Shown in pieces: positions 23,361-33,858 of a stretch of DNA of 64,000 nucleotides. This DNA comes from Beta vulgaris subsp. vulgaris. Taxonomy: Eukaryota > Streptophyta > Magnoliopsida > Caryophyllales > Amaranthaceae. Location of the stretch: positions 15,573,922-15,637,921 of the forward strand of contig NC_079210.1 in the NCBI RefSeq assembly GCF_026745355.1, written 5' to 3'. Made by a program: the position numbers and the translations under genes. The notes below the pieces were generated by a model. It saw only the letters and a program-made list of their open reading frames with translations. It was not told the origin of the DNA and ran no database searches. Every line of letters begins with the position of its first letter. Position 1 is the first letter of the stretch.

Positions 23361-23970
23361 TGTTATGTAGTGTAAAACTAGCAAACTTATATCACATTCC
23401 CAAAGATGGTTCTTAAAACTGGAGACTTGTGCAACAATGATTGGTTCAAATCCCGAAGCAAACTCTGACCACAACCTGCACAAAAGGGACCCACCCTGAG
23501 TTTGTGGTATTTCCCCCTCCGATGCTTAAGTCAGATGTCAGGAATTAAAAACTTTTAGAGAGAGATAAGAGAGAGAGAGAAGAATTTATGACAAATAACA
23601 GTACTATGCTCTGAAAAACGTACCTTTCACCCTGAAATCAAGGACTATATACTGTTGAAATGATGTGTGCCTTGATGTCACCCTAATTTGGGAGCATCTG
23701 ATTGGCTAATCAAAGTAGTGGAACACGTGGCAGTAATTAATTGGTCAGCACACCTCATTTTCATATAAAGGTGTAGATCATTTTTACTGGGCCTAAGTAC
23801 AATTTTTGGGGCCAGAAGAGGGGCCTTTAGTACACTTTCTTCAGAGAAACGTACTTTTAGCCTGCCACTTTCAGCCCTTTGTACTTTACTCCCCTGCATG
23901 TATGCCATATGTAGGGCTCTGATGAGGCCACGTGTCAGCGCAATAGCCGTTGATTTTTTAGGCTACAACA
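23361..23970 (-). repeat. 5' LTR of the Tat element (610 bp)
   Basis: Starts TGTTATGTAG and ends GGCTACAACA in plus orientation; in element sense it begins TGTTGTAGCC. It is 18 bp shorter than the partner LTR because of many single-base losses. GTACT follows at 23971-23975. Confidence 0.9.
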
Positions 23971-23975
23971 GTACT

Positions 23976-25768
23976 TGGTCTGTTCTTTTAGTGATATACA
24001 ATCTTCCTCCATGGTTGTGCATGAAACGAAAATATATTAGTTGTCTGTTTTAATTTCTGGGCCTAACACCGGGAATGATATAGACATATATCTTGCACCT
24101 CTCATCGAAGATCTCAAAAAAGTGTACGAAGGTGTTACGGTGTTTGATGCGTATTCTAATGAAATTTCAGCTTCATGCTATGTTATTCTTACTATAAATT
24201 ATTATCCTGCTTAGAATTTATCGGGAATAAGGTCAAAGGGAAAAGCATGTCCCATTTGTGAGAATGGTATGGAGGCTACACATTTCCACATGTGGAAAAC
24301 ATGTCTATATCATTAATAGGCAATTCCTACATAGTTATCATCCATATTGAAAGAAAAAAGCATCATTTAACGGGTTTATTGAAAATGCTCCAGCTCCTAG
24401 ACCGTTAACTAGAAAAGAAATTTATAATTGTGTTAAGGGGATAGGAACAGTATTTGGTAAGGGGGTTAAACCTTCGGAAGACGATGGTGTCATTTGGAAA
24501 AAAGAGTCTATATTCTGGAGACTTCCTTATTGGAAATACTTATCAGTTAGACATTGTCTCGACGTAATGCATATTGAAAAAATTGTTTGTGATGAAATTA
24601 TCGGTACTCTGTTGAATATGCCAGGAAAGACTAAGGATGGTCTTAAGGTTCGTAGAGATATGGAGAAATTGAAGATTCGGCCTAATTTATGGCCAGAGGT
24701 TAAGGAAAAAGCTAAGAAAGGAAAGGGAACAACAACGTATTTGCCTCCACCTTGCTATACATTGTTTAGGAAAGAGAAACGATTGTTCTGTGAGTGTTTA
24801 TACGGTATTAAGGTTCCCACTGGATACTCATCCAACATGAGAAGACTTGTTTCTATGACTGATTTGAAATTAATTGGGTTGAAGTCTCATGACTGTCATG
24901 TGATGATGCAAGTGTTTTTGCCGGTTGCAATACGTGGGATTCTTCCAAAACACGTCAGACTTGCTATCACGAGGTTGTGTTCATTTTTCAATACCATATG
25001 CAACAAGGTACTTGATTCTGATAAGTTGGATGCTTTGCAAAATGAGGTGGTGATCACACTTTGTCAATTTGAGATATATTTTCCACCTTCTTTTTTTGAC
25101 ATTATGGTTCACTTAGTCCTTCATTTGGTAAGGAATTAAACTGTTGGTCCTTGTTTTTAAGATGGGCATATCCTTTTGAGAGACATATAGTTCTTTGAAA
25201 AAGAAAGTGAAAATCCAGCAAGACCAGAGGCGAGTATTATTCAAGGAACAATTGCCGAAGAGGTTGGAGGATATTGTTCTTCTTATTTTGCTAAGGCTGT
25301 GACGATAGGTCTTCCAAAGTCCAGACACGAGGGTAGATTAGAAGGCAAAGGTGGGGTTGGAATGTGACATATTGCACTTTCATTGGGTGAGTTGCATAAA
25401 GCTCATCTTTTCGTGTTGCACCATGTTACTGAAGTTAATCCATACTTAGAAAGACATATGCGTGAATTGCGTCATAAAAATCCGTCAAAAGGGGAGAGGG
25501 CATTGATGAATGAACATAACAGGTCGTTCATTGACTGGTTTCACAATAAAGTAATTAGTGAATTGTCTGCAAACAACCATCATGTACCTGATATAATTAA
25601 GTGGTTGGCATACGGTCCACGTGACAGTTTTAACTCGTATGAACGATATATACAATGGTTATACCTTTTACACTGAACGTCAGTACAAGAAATCAAAGGT
25701 GGTCCAGAATTGTGGGGTTTCAACGGTTGCATCATCTAGGGAGTATGCGAGTGCAAAGGATAAAACTT
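23976..25768 (+). pseudogene. CACTA-1 TNP2 transposase, 3' half
   Basis: Directly after the GTACT duplication the frame resumes with WSVLLVIYNLPPWLC. Then come NDIDIYLAPLIEDL, GKACPIC, and a stretch with many frameshifts (24190-24560). A clean 190-codon frame (24567-25139) has MHIEKIVCDEIIGTLL, LKSHDCHVMMQVFLPVAIRG and FPPSFFDIMVHLVLHL, the DUF4218 part of TNP2 proteins. A later frame (25383-25676) has GELHKAHLFVLHHV and HNRSFIDWFHNKV, and the match ends with REYASAKDKT. The downstream domain and the element end are missing. Confidence 0.87.
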
Positions 25769-25922
25769 GACAAACTAGGTTGACAAAATCAATTCACGAA
25801 ATCAATTAGAATCTTCAACAAAAAATAGTTAGCAACATATCGTGATAAAATAATATTTCATATTTACAAAGTTCAAACAATATGGTTTATTAACATCTAT
25901 AATTGTTAAAGAACTATACTAA

Positions 25923-26098
25923 GGGCCTGTTCTTCCCAGCTTATTTTCAGTTCAGTTCAGCTCCAATCAGATCAGTTCAGTTCAGTTCAGCTCCAATCAG
26001 TTCAGCTCCAAACAGTTCAGTTCAGTTCAGCTCCATTCTTTTATAACCATTTTGTTAAATAATATTATTATGTTGGTATAATTTATTTTACTAATTGC

Positions 26099-26159
<61 letters not shown>

Positions 26160-26795
26160 TATTTATTTATTTTTAAATCATTACTATTATGTATTATTAT
26201 TATTATTATTGTTGTTGTTTCTATATATTATTTGTTTATTATAGCTTTACTCATTATTATTACTATTATTATAGGATAACAGGTTATGTTAAAGCACCAA
26301 ATAAACCCACGTTTTTTTTGCCCATAAACCAATCAAATCGCTTCAAGACGGTTCATGATGTAATTTTCACGGTCCAACCCAATCATTATTTTTATTACTA
26401 ATTATTATTATATTATTAAATCCGATTATTAAAATAGTAATATTAATTTACTTCTTAGATATTATTTATTATATATCATCATCAATATTAATATATTAAT
26501 ACAAATAATACACTATTATTAATTATCATATTATCATTAATTATTATTATAATTTATGATTATTAATATTATTTATTTATAACTATCATTTAAAAATATC
26601 CAAATACTATTTATTATTATTCATTATTATTATCTATTATAATTATTATTTAATATTCATATTATTATTGTTTAAATATTATTTATATATTTATTACATT
26701 CAATTTAATTTAATTCAATTCAATTCAGTACAGTTCAATTCAGTTCAGCTTCAATCAGTTCAGTTTTGCTGTTTTATGCCAAAGAGAACAGGCCT
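25923..26795. mobile_element. Tourist-like MITE with TTCAG arrays and an ATT core
   Basis: The ends GGGCCTGTTCTT and, reverse complemented, AGGCCTGTTCTC are inverted repeats, with TAA duplicated at 25920-25922 and 26796-26798. Both subterminal parts contain TTCAG pentamer arrays (CAGTTCAGTTCAGCTCC). The centre is AT-rich, including (ATT)n at 26099-26157. GGGCCTGTT with a TAA target is the Tourist/Harbinger signature. Length 873 bp, no gene. Confidence 0.85.
26097..26159. repeat. (ATT)n microsatellite inside the MITE
   Basis: About 60 bp of uninterrupted ATT repeats. Confidence 0.95.
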
Positions 26796-27012
26796 TAAAG
26801 TCGTTGAAAAGAAAATCATTAGATCATCGACCAAATTTTATAGTTACGGTATTGAATAATTAAAAATCATTTACCTTTAATTTAAAAAGATAATAACATT
26901 CACAAAAAACTAATTATACATCACTATCAAAATAATTTAGATAAAATACATGTCCATTTGCATATAATTACATAAGATCGTCGACGCACGCATCGCGTGC
27001 ATATGCAACTAG

Positions 27013-27816
27013 TATTTTTTGATAAAATCAAACTAGCTTTTAGACTCGTGCAAACTTTGTTAAAAAATTTTTGCTTTATGATTTTAAGATTTACGAAATT
27101 TCTCCTAAAAGAATGATGTGAATAATAACTTGTGATTAAAAGATATATAATCGTGCATTAAGATTGTTTCGAAATTGGCTTATGACCCTTATGTTTAGTG
27201 ATTCATGTAGTCAATGTCATAGTGGATCACATGACCTACCATTTTATTTTATAAAAAGATAATTACAAAAGTATTTGCTTCTTCCCTCATATGCTCAAAT
27301 AAAATCACAATTCGCACCACCACCGACATTCACCCATTGACCCGTTTGCGCTCTTGCTTTCAACAATCACGCTCACCCTCTTTCTCTCTCTAGCTGTCTT
27401 GCACCACCGATGCACCACATCAGGATTGAATCCACTTCGCCATGATTTTTATTTTCTCTTTTTATTTGAGTTCAATTACTATTTAACATTTACTAAATTA
27501 CATCGAATTATGGTTTTTGCTAAACTTATTTTTATTGAACTTATTTTTGCTGAAGCTTAGAATATTTTGTTGTTGTTAAACCTATCTGATTTTGTTGGAA
27601 ACTTATTTGACTGAACTTACTTTTACTGAAGTTAACTTGTTTTTGTTAAACTTATTTTTGCTGAACTTATTTTGGTTGAACTTAACTTATTTTTTAAAAA
27701 ATTAATTTTAATAAGGCGAGTAGAACAGAGCACGTAGCTATATACTTGCAATCTAATTTATATACCTTTATCTACAAAAAGGTTAGTCATAGTTTTTTTT
27801 TTGTTTGACATGTGAA
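27013..27816. other. Spacer without supported gene
   Basis: AT-rich. From 27520 to 27700 a loose repetition of CTTATTTTTGCTGAAC / TTTTTGTTAAACTTA occurs. No coding evidence on either strand. Confidence 0.4.
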
Positions 27817-28015
27817 AGTTCAAAAAATTTATCATACACCCAGGTGTACCGTGAGCATGGTAAACCCAGGGCTATGTTTCGCTCATTGCTCATTTGAAAT
27901 CATCTAAATGAGCCAAATGTACTAAAAAAGGAGAGTTCCAAATTAGGATATGAGCAAAAATTAGCCTTGGGGTGTACCATGCATATGGTACACTCGAGTG
28001 TATAATAAATGAACT
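27817..28015. mobile_element. Small MITE with about 45-bp inverted repeats (GTGTACC..ACACC)
   Basis: The left arm AGTTCAAAAAATTTATCATACACC continues through CAGGTGTACCGTGAGCATGG. The right arm reverse complements to AGTTCATTTATTATACACTC and GAGTGTACCATATGCATGG. Length about 200 bp. The target duplication was not resolved. Confidence 0.6.
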
Positions 28016-28527
28016 CGGTGTAAGTTGGCTTTCAAATTGAAGTATATTGTTATTAAAAAAAGACCTTACCCATAAATCTAACCAAAAGTACAAAGAGTAA
28101 AATTTCCTAAAAAATATTGCAACTTCTTCTTTGGCTACTTCCCTGAGTTTCTATAATCAACTTTAATTTCTAATTTCTAAACCATGAAAACATCAAAATC
28201 ATATAGCATAAGCAAACCAAATCTACTTTGATTTTATGTGTCAAAGAGATGATGTACTTTTGAGAGCATCAACATTGAGTTGGAAGAGTTTCGAAACAAA
28301 TGAAATAGTGAAAGAAGTAGAAGAATGGTTACTTGCGTATTTGGGTTAGATTCTACACTTCAAGAGCTTTCTAATGAGTGGTCACTTGCCTAATTTCGAC
28401 GAATAATGCGAAAGTTATGGCATTTTGAAGATGGAAATTTATGCTGTTTTGCACCTGACGGCCGCTCGATCGGGAGAAATCCTATTAACTATAGTATAAC
28501 ATAAAGACAATTAACTTAAATAATTTA
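28016..28527. other. Spacer without supported gene
   Basis: AT-rich, nothing recognised beyond a short GC island near 28455-28475. Confidence 0.35.
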
Positions 28528-29039
28528 TCTCTATATATAAGCCAGGATGTGGTGTCCTCTTTTGAAGTGACTAAAATACCCTTAATGATCTAATTAATGG
28601 AATGAAAAAAATTACAAAAGCAAATCATTTAAAATTCTCATTCCAACTTGCCATTTAAAACAAGTTTAAAATGGTATATGCATCAAATACTTCAATCAAA
28701 AATTAAATGGACAAAATATTTATACCTTATAAAAACAGATGGCATTCATAACGTGGAACTGAAAAGTCTGAACATTCACTACCTTTGATACTCTTTAATT
28801 CAGTTAAACCAACTCATTATTTTTGTTCTTTCTGTTCAATATTCATTCACAAAAAATTAATGTTAACAATCACTCACAACCTTTTTATTTTTTTACATTA
28901 GCGAATTAATATATCTAAATATATCTAACTGTTGAATTTTTCACATTTAAGTTTAATCATAAATAAAGTACGAATGGAGTATCTAATAGAATAACAAATT
29001 TTGAAATTAACGCACGCATCGCGTGCATATGAAGGCTAG
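28528..29039 (+). mobile_element. Helitron B, non-autonomous, 512 bp
   Basis: Begins TCTCTATATATAAGCC after A27 at 28527 and ends with the hairpin GCACGC-ATC-GCGTGC, then ATATGAAGG and CTAG, followed by T at 29040: insertion between A and T, TC start, CTRR end, as required for Helitrons. No coding capacity. Confidence 0.88.
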
Positions 29040-29802
<763 letters not shown>

Positions 29803-30044
29803 CAATCACAATGCAATGATATAGTAATACATAATTTATATATTATCTTGGAATTGATCGTTTACTCATCATTATTGTGGTTGGTTATAATATATAATAC
29901 TAGAACATACGAAGAGTCGTTCTACTCCTTTACTTATTAGAGTGGTTTTACATAGTTGATTAGTCGAAATAAGAGTTGACTAAAAGAATACACTAAACAT
30001 CACGGTAAACAAATATAGTATTTTTATTAGTTTTTCGTTATCAT

Positions 30045-30046
<2 letters not shown>
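29803..30046. other. AT-rich spacer
   Basis: Nothing recognised. Confidence 0.3.

Positions 30047-30114
<68 letters not shown>
30047..30114. repeat. (TA)n microsatellite
   Basis: About 68 bp of TA repeats. Confidence 0.95.
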
Positions 30115-30116
<2 letters not shown>

Positions 30117-30628
30117 CGCACACATATATGTATATATATGTCGATCTTCATACTTTTAATAATATGATTCGTTTACAAAAGGCATAACAAAATCAAAATG
30201 ACCCGATCAGGAGTTAACCGAAGTTGGATTGACATTCAATAGTGAATGGACCCGATGCTTCACAATTATCGAACTATCGTCATTAGTAATTCAACCTGGG
30301 TACACTTGACTCACCACAAGCATACATGAAACTCAAATACGACTGGCGCAAACCCGATTAAAAATTGTCCACAGGCGATCATACCCGGAAATGAATCGAC
30401 TTGTAAATGGAACGTTCAAACCTTTCCGTTACTCGACAATCCCATGATTCAAATGTGATCAACCCAGTTGAACAAAACCTGACCAATCACGACCTAGGAC
30501 ACTGACTGTTAGAAAACCTGTTTTGACACCATTACCTATAAACATAGTTCAGTCCCTCCGTCTCTTATCAATTTTCGCTCTCTCACTCAGCCGTCCTCCA
30601 TCGTCCCACCTTCCCAGGTCGTTCGCTT
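30115..30628. other. Spacer ending in a promoter-like, CT-rich stretch
   Basis: The last 100 bp carry CTATAAACA (about 30536) followed by CT-rich sequence, like a plant core promoter and 5' leader. The same CT-rich character continues beyond the hAT insertion (31282-31520). No coding exon could be tied to it. Confidence 0.35.
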
Positions 30629-30636
30629 CCTCCCCC

Positions 30637-31273
30637 TAGAAATGGCCAATAGTGCTGGACAATCCAGCCCACCTCGCGGGCCGTGTGGGTCGGGCACGCA
30701 AAAATCCCGATCCAGCCTAGCTCGAACCGTGAAATTGGTGGGTGGGTCATGGGCCAGATTTCTTGAGCCCAGCCCACTAAAGCCCGCTACTAAAACCACT
30801 CAGCTCGGACCACGAAGCCGGTTCAACCCGGCCCATGAACCGGACCAGCCCAGTCCAAGTAAATATTAAACCAAATTGTGTATATTTTAATCAAATTTTA
30901 TATATTTCAATCAAATTGTATATATTTTAATCAAATTGCATATATTATAATTCAATCCAATTATTCATTAACATTAATAATTGTATATATTTTGATTCAT
31001 TTTAAAGATTTTATGAAACAATAATGAATACTTTCAATGACTAAATAATTTTGAAAAATAATTCGCCTGCTGTCCTGCCAACTTGGTCCAGCCCACTAGA
31101 CCCACGAACCGCCAGAACTGTGAAAACCGGTAACAGACCGGTGTGAGCCAAGATTTTTCAGCCCGCGGACCAGCCCGCCCAATCCATGAATTTCACTGTC
31201 CGGTCCTGGACCGTGAAATCTCACCATAGCCCGCTGTGGCCCACGGTCCGGCCTGCACTAGTGGCCATCACTA
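30637..31273. mobile_element. Non-autonomous hAT element, 637 bp, 8-bp target duplication
   Basis: The ends TAGAAATGGCCAATAGTGC and, reverse complemented, TAGTGATGGCCACTAGTGC are inverted repeats. CCTCCCCC is duplicated at 30629-30636 and 31274-31281. Subterminal sequence is rich in CCAGCCCR / GGGCCGTG motifs on both sides, with an AT-rich centre. TAG..ATGGC termini and an 8-bp duplication identify the hAT superfamily. No transposase gene. Confidence 0.93.
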
Positions 31274-31281
31274 CCTCCCCC

Positions 31282-31715
31282 ACTCAACCGTCCTCTATCT
31301 ATTCGATTAAGGGCTCCGTTGTCGTCCTTTGCTTCCTCCCAAGTCAGTCCCTCGTAATATCTATTAATTCAGTTTGTGCAATAGAGTTTAGACTTCGCTT
31401 CCTGCCTTCCTCCCAAGTTAGTGCCTCGTAACGTTGTCTACCAATTCCTCCGCCTGAGTTCGATTGGAACTCGCTTCGCTCAAGTCCCTCCTTATTGCCA
31501 GTTTGCCGCAATTCGAAGTCTGCCACAAATAGGTTTCATTCGCTGATGTTTGGCCACTCGAATTCGCTAACCCCTTCAGGCTCGAATTCGCTAGCGCAGG
31601 TCTAGCGACTCGAAACAGTCTGTCGCACTCGAATCAGTCTGTCGCATACTCTTTGAGGTTCGAATTTGATGTGTCTTCAATTTACCGAAATGCTTCAGGT
31701 GCTATTTTATCATAA
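31282..31715. other. CT-rich, leader-like sequence
   Basis: Contains two related blocks, CTTCCTCCCAAGTCAGTCCC (31335) and CTTCCTCCCAAGTTAGTGCC (31407), and a repeated TCGAATTCGCTA and CAGTCTGTCGCA series. Possibly a displaced 5' UTR. No ORF with domain content. Confidence 0.35.
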
Positions 31716-32106
31716 CTAGCCTTCTCTACACGCGATGCGTGCGTCGATTGTTTTGGTCTATTCTCAATAAATTTCATCTAAGTATAATTTTAGAAGTGTG
31801 ATTCATAATTATTGTTGTACAAACTAATGTAAAGTGCTTAGAAATTGTAATGAACATTTAGATGTAAGGTCTTATAGTCAAACTAAATTTGTAATTTTTT
31901 AAAATTAAATAACCATTTTTCACATTGTGTCAAGTTACTTTGTTTATGCTTAGTTAGTTTAAATTATCATTAGAATTTTGACCACATCTTTAAATTAGGA
32001 AAGGATATATAGTAAAAAATTTGAATATCCAATTACATATTTAGCTAAGACAAATGAGTTTTTAAAGGGGGACACCATAACTCCCTCTTGACTTATATAA
32101 TAGAGA
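31716..32106 (-). mobile_element. Helitron C, non-autonomous, 391 bp
   Basis: On the minus strand it begins TCTCTATTATATAAGTC at 32106 (preceded by A) and ends with a GCACGC..GCGTG hairpin, TAGAGAAGG and CTAG at 31716, followed by T. It shares the terminal signatures of Helitrons A and B. Confidence 0.85.
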
Positions 32107-33296
32107 TTTCGAGGTTTTCCTGAATTACTCAAAATAATTCACCACAACTCTATTACTCTATCATACGGTAACTATGCAAGCCTTAATTCCAAAAGAATGA
32201 CAATGCTGCTCTTTCAACATTATACGTGGGAGAACAATTTGGATTAAACTTTATTTTGATATTAATTTGTTTATTGGAGCTGAATATTGTATGGAATTAA
32301 TAATTCAAGATTTTTTAGAGTAATTTCTTACTTTTTTGGCGGTGTCATGGATTGTTAAATTAGTAACTTACCCTAGTTAGGTTTGGAATTGGCAGTATGT
32401 GTTCAATTTAATTTGTAATTCAATTTTGTAATTGTGGAAAATACCCTTAACTTTTTTAGTACAATCGTCTAGTTTATATTTCCATTGCGACTTTAAATTC
32501 GGCCAACAAAGCACATAGAAAGTTTAGACATTGGAAATAAGGCTGAACTGTGATTGGTTTCCTCTATCTTGGATGAACTGAGTCGAGAAGTACTCGTGTC
32601 TGTCAAATCAGTCACTGAGAAAGCAAAGAAACTATGTAAGTATGAACTATTCAGCTTTGTGAAATTAAGTCCAAGATATCATATAGTTTGCCAATTCTGA
32701 AAACTGATTGCGACATCTAAATTATGTGCTAGTTATTGTAAAGGGAAATCACTTAAAATCATCATAAGTAAATATGTCCATTTCAATTATAAAGCAGGAG
32801 TGATGATTGTCCTCCTCATGTGATGATTTTTTTTTTTTACCTTGTAGTTGTTTTGGTGTTGCTTGAATTACATAAGTACACATTCAAGAATGAGATCTCT
32901 ATATATGTTGCTCCAAAAAAAAAAAAATCTTTATGTAACTATGTTTTATTAAAGGAAGTTATTAGTGAAACTAAGAAAGGAAGTTATTTATTTGTAGGGG
33001 ACGAATGACTACTTCCTTTGTCTTTCGAAATCATTTCTAATATTAATTCCCTCTTTTTGGTCACAACGCTCAGGGTTCCTAAATATCTTACACCTTCTCT
33101 CTGTGTACTTGCTTCCTCTCTCGGTCTCCCACATGTTAGTTGTGCTCCCTCTTACTATTATGTAAAATTATTTAACATCTTTGTTCAAATGATTTAGTTG
33201 TATGTTAATTTGAATCAAAAAGCAATTAAATCAAGGACTGAACTTTATTCAAAAGTTTGTTTTTGTTATGCACAAATTAAAGTACTATTATAATCA
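32107..33296. other. Spacer with one possible exon remnant
   Basis: AT-rich. At about 32565-32635 a short open stretch reads LDELSREVLVSVKSVTEKAKKL and runs into a strong donor GTAAGT at 32636. It has no recognised homolog and no partner exon, so it is not called as a gene. Poly-T and poly-A tracts at 32826 and 32915. Confidence 0.35.
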
Positions 33297-33620
33297 TATG
33301 CCTAGATACCCATTCAAGACTTCCTCATTAGGAATAAGTCTTGGATAGTCCCCGTTTTAGGATTGTTCTTGGACGTTTGATCTCACTTAGGTGGTAAATG
33401 TAAGTTTTCTTTTTGTTTATGTGAAAAATCACGACTACTCATTTTCCTAATTCATTCTCTAGGTGCATATGTAGATAAGTAATTACCTACATTACGTACT
33501 TGGAGAACTATAGGGAAATGCTGCCGGATTTTCCATAGATACGAGAAGCTGACATACGTTTACTAGTGGGATTAGACGTCCAAGGATGGGTTAGGTTGGA
33601 GTGATAAGGACCTTTTAAAG
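33297..33620 (+). other. CACTA 5' leader block (copy of 10738-11055)
   Basis: GCCTAGATACCCATTCAAG to GGTTAGGTTGGAGTGATAAG, with the same order of motifs as upstream of TNP2 in CACTA-1. Here the block is followed not by TNP2 but by the left end of CACTA-2. Confidence 0.65.
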
Positions 33621-33858
33621 ACATGCATAGGATCATGCTATAAATCTTCTTTTGAATTTGTATGTTTAATGCCTAAATGATTGGCAGTGTGTTAATATAT
33701 TTGTTTAACTAGTCGTTACAGGTCTGTTTAACACTAGTAGAATAATTGCTTATTGCTGCGGTGATCTTGCTGCGGTTTTACCCATACGCAATAATATATC
33801 ACGTAAAAAGAAAAGAAAACATATAAAATAACTATATTGCTGCGGTTTCGACCGAAAA

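Larger units (their letters stand above)
12257..23970 (-). mobile_element. Tat-lineage Ty3/gypsy LTR retrotransposon, 11.7 kb, in CACTA-1 TNP2
   Basis: The element reads on the minus strand: 5' LTR 23361-23970, gag, protease, RT, RNase H, integrase (ending 17617), convergent spacer, antisense ORF, 3' LTR 12257-12884, with GTACT on both sides. The polypurine tract (reverse complement AAGGGGCAAA, 12885-12894) abuts the 3' LTR. The inner edge of the 5' LTR reads TTTGCGCCGTCGTGGGG, a candidate primer site related to the GGCGCCGT type of Tat/Athila. A spliced antisense ORF and a tandem-repeat region before the 3' LTR are hallmarks of the Tat group. All genes carry frameshifts, so it cannot move on its own. 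Confidence 0.9.
9909..25769 (+). mobile_element. CACTA-1 (En/Spm-type), autonomous-type ancestor, right end lost, split by a Tat retroelement
   Basis: The left end CACTTATAG is followed by subterminal repeats TTGCTGCGGTTTT and GCAGCAATAT (9940-10080). A leader, a conserved 5' block (10738-11055) and the TNP2 transposase gene follow. TNP2 is interrupted at 12256 by the LTR element ending at 23970. The reading resumes after the GTACT duplication and stops being recognisable at about 25769. No right terminus ending TAGTG was found, so the 3' end is deleted. Confidence 0.8.
9748..27012 (+). mobile_element. Helitron A, interrupted by CACTA-1 and a Tourist-like MITE (inferred)
   Basis: The 5' end TCTATTATATAAGCTAGG at about 9748 resembles the starts of the two Helitrons at 28528 and 32106. 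The 3' end at 27012 has the diagnostic GCACGC-ATC-GCGTGC hairpin (about 26986-27000), eight bases, CTAG, then target T at 27013. Removing CACTA-1 (9909-about 25769) and the MITE (25923-26795) leaves about 530 bp, close to the 512 bp of Helitron B, which supports joining the two halves. No Rep/helicase gene, so non-autonomous. The joining is inference; the two ends are seen directly. Confidence 0.6.
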
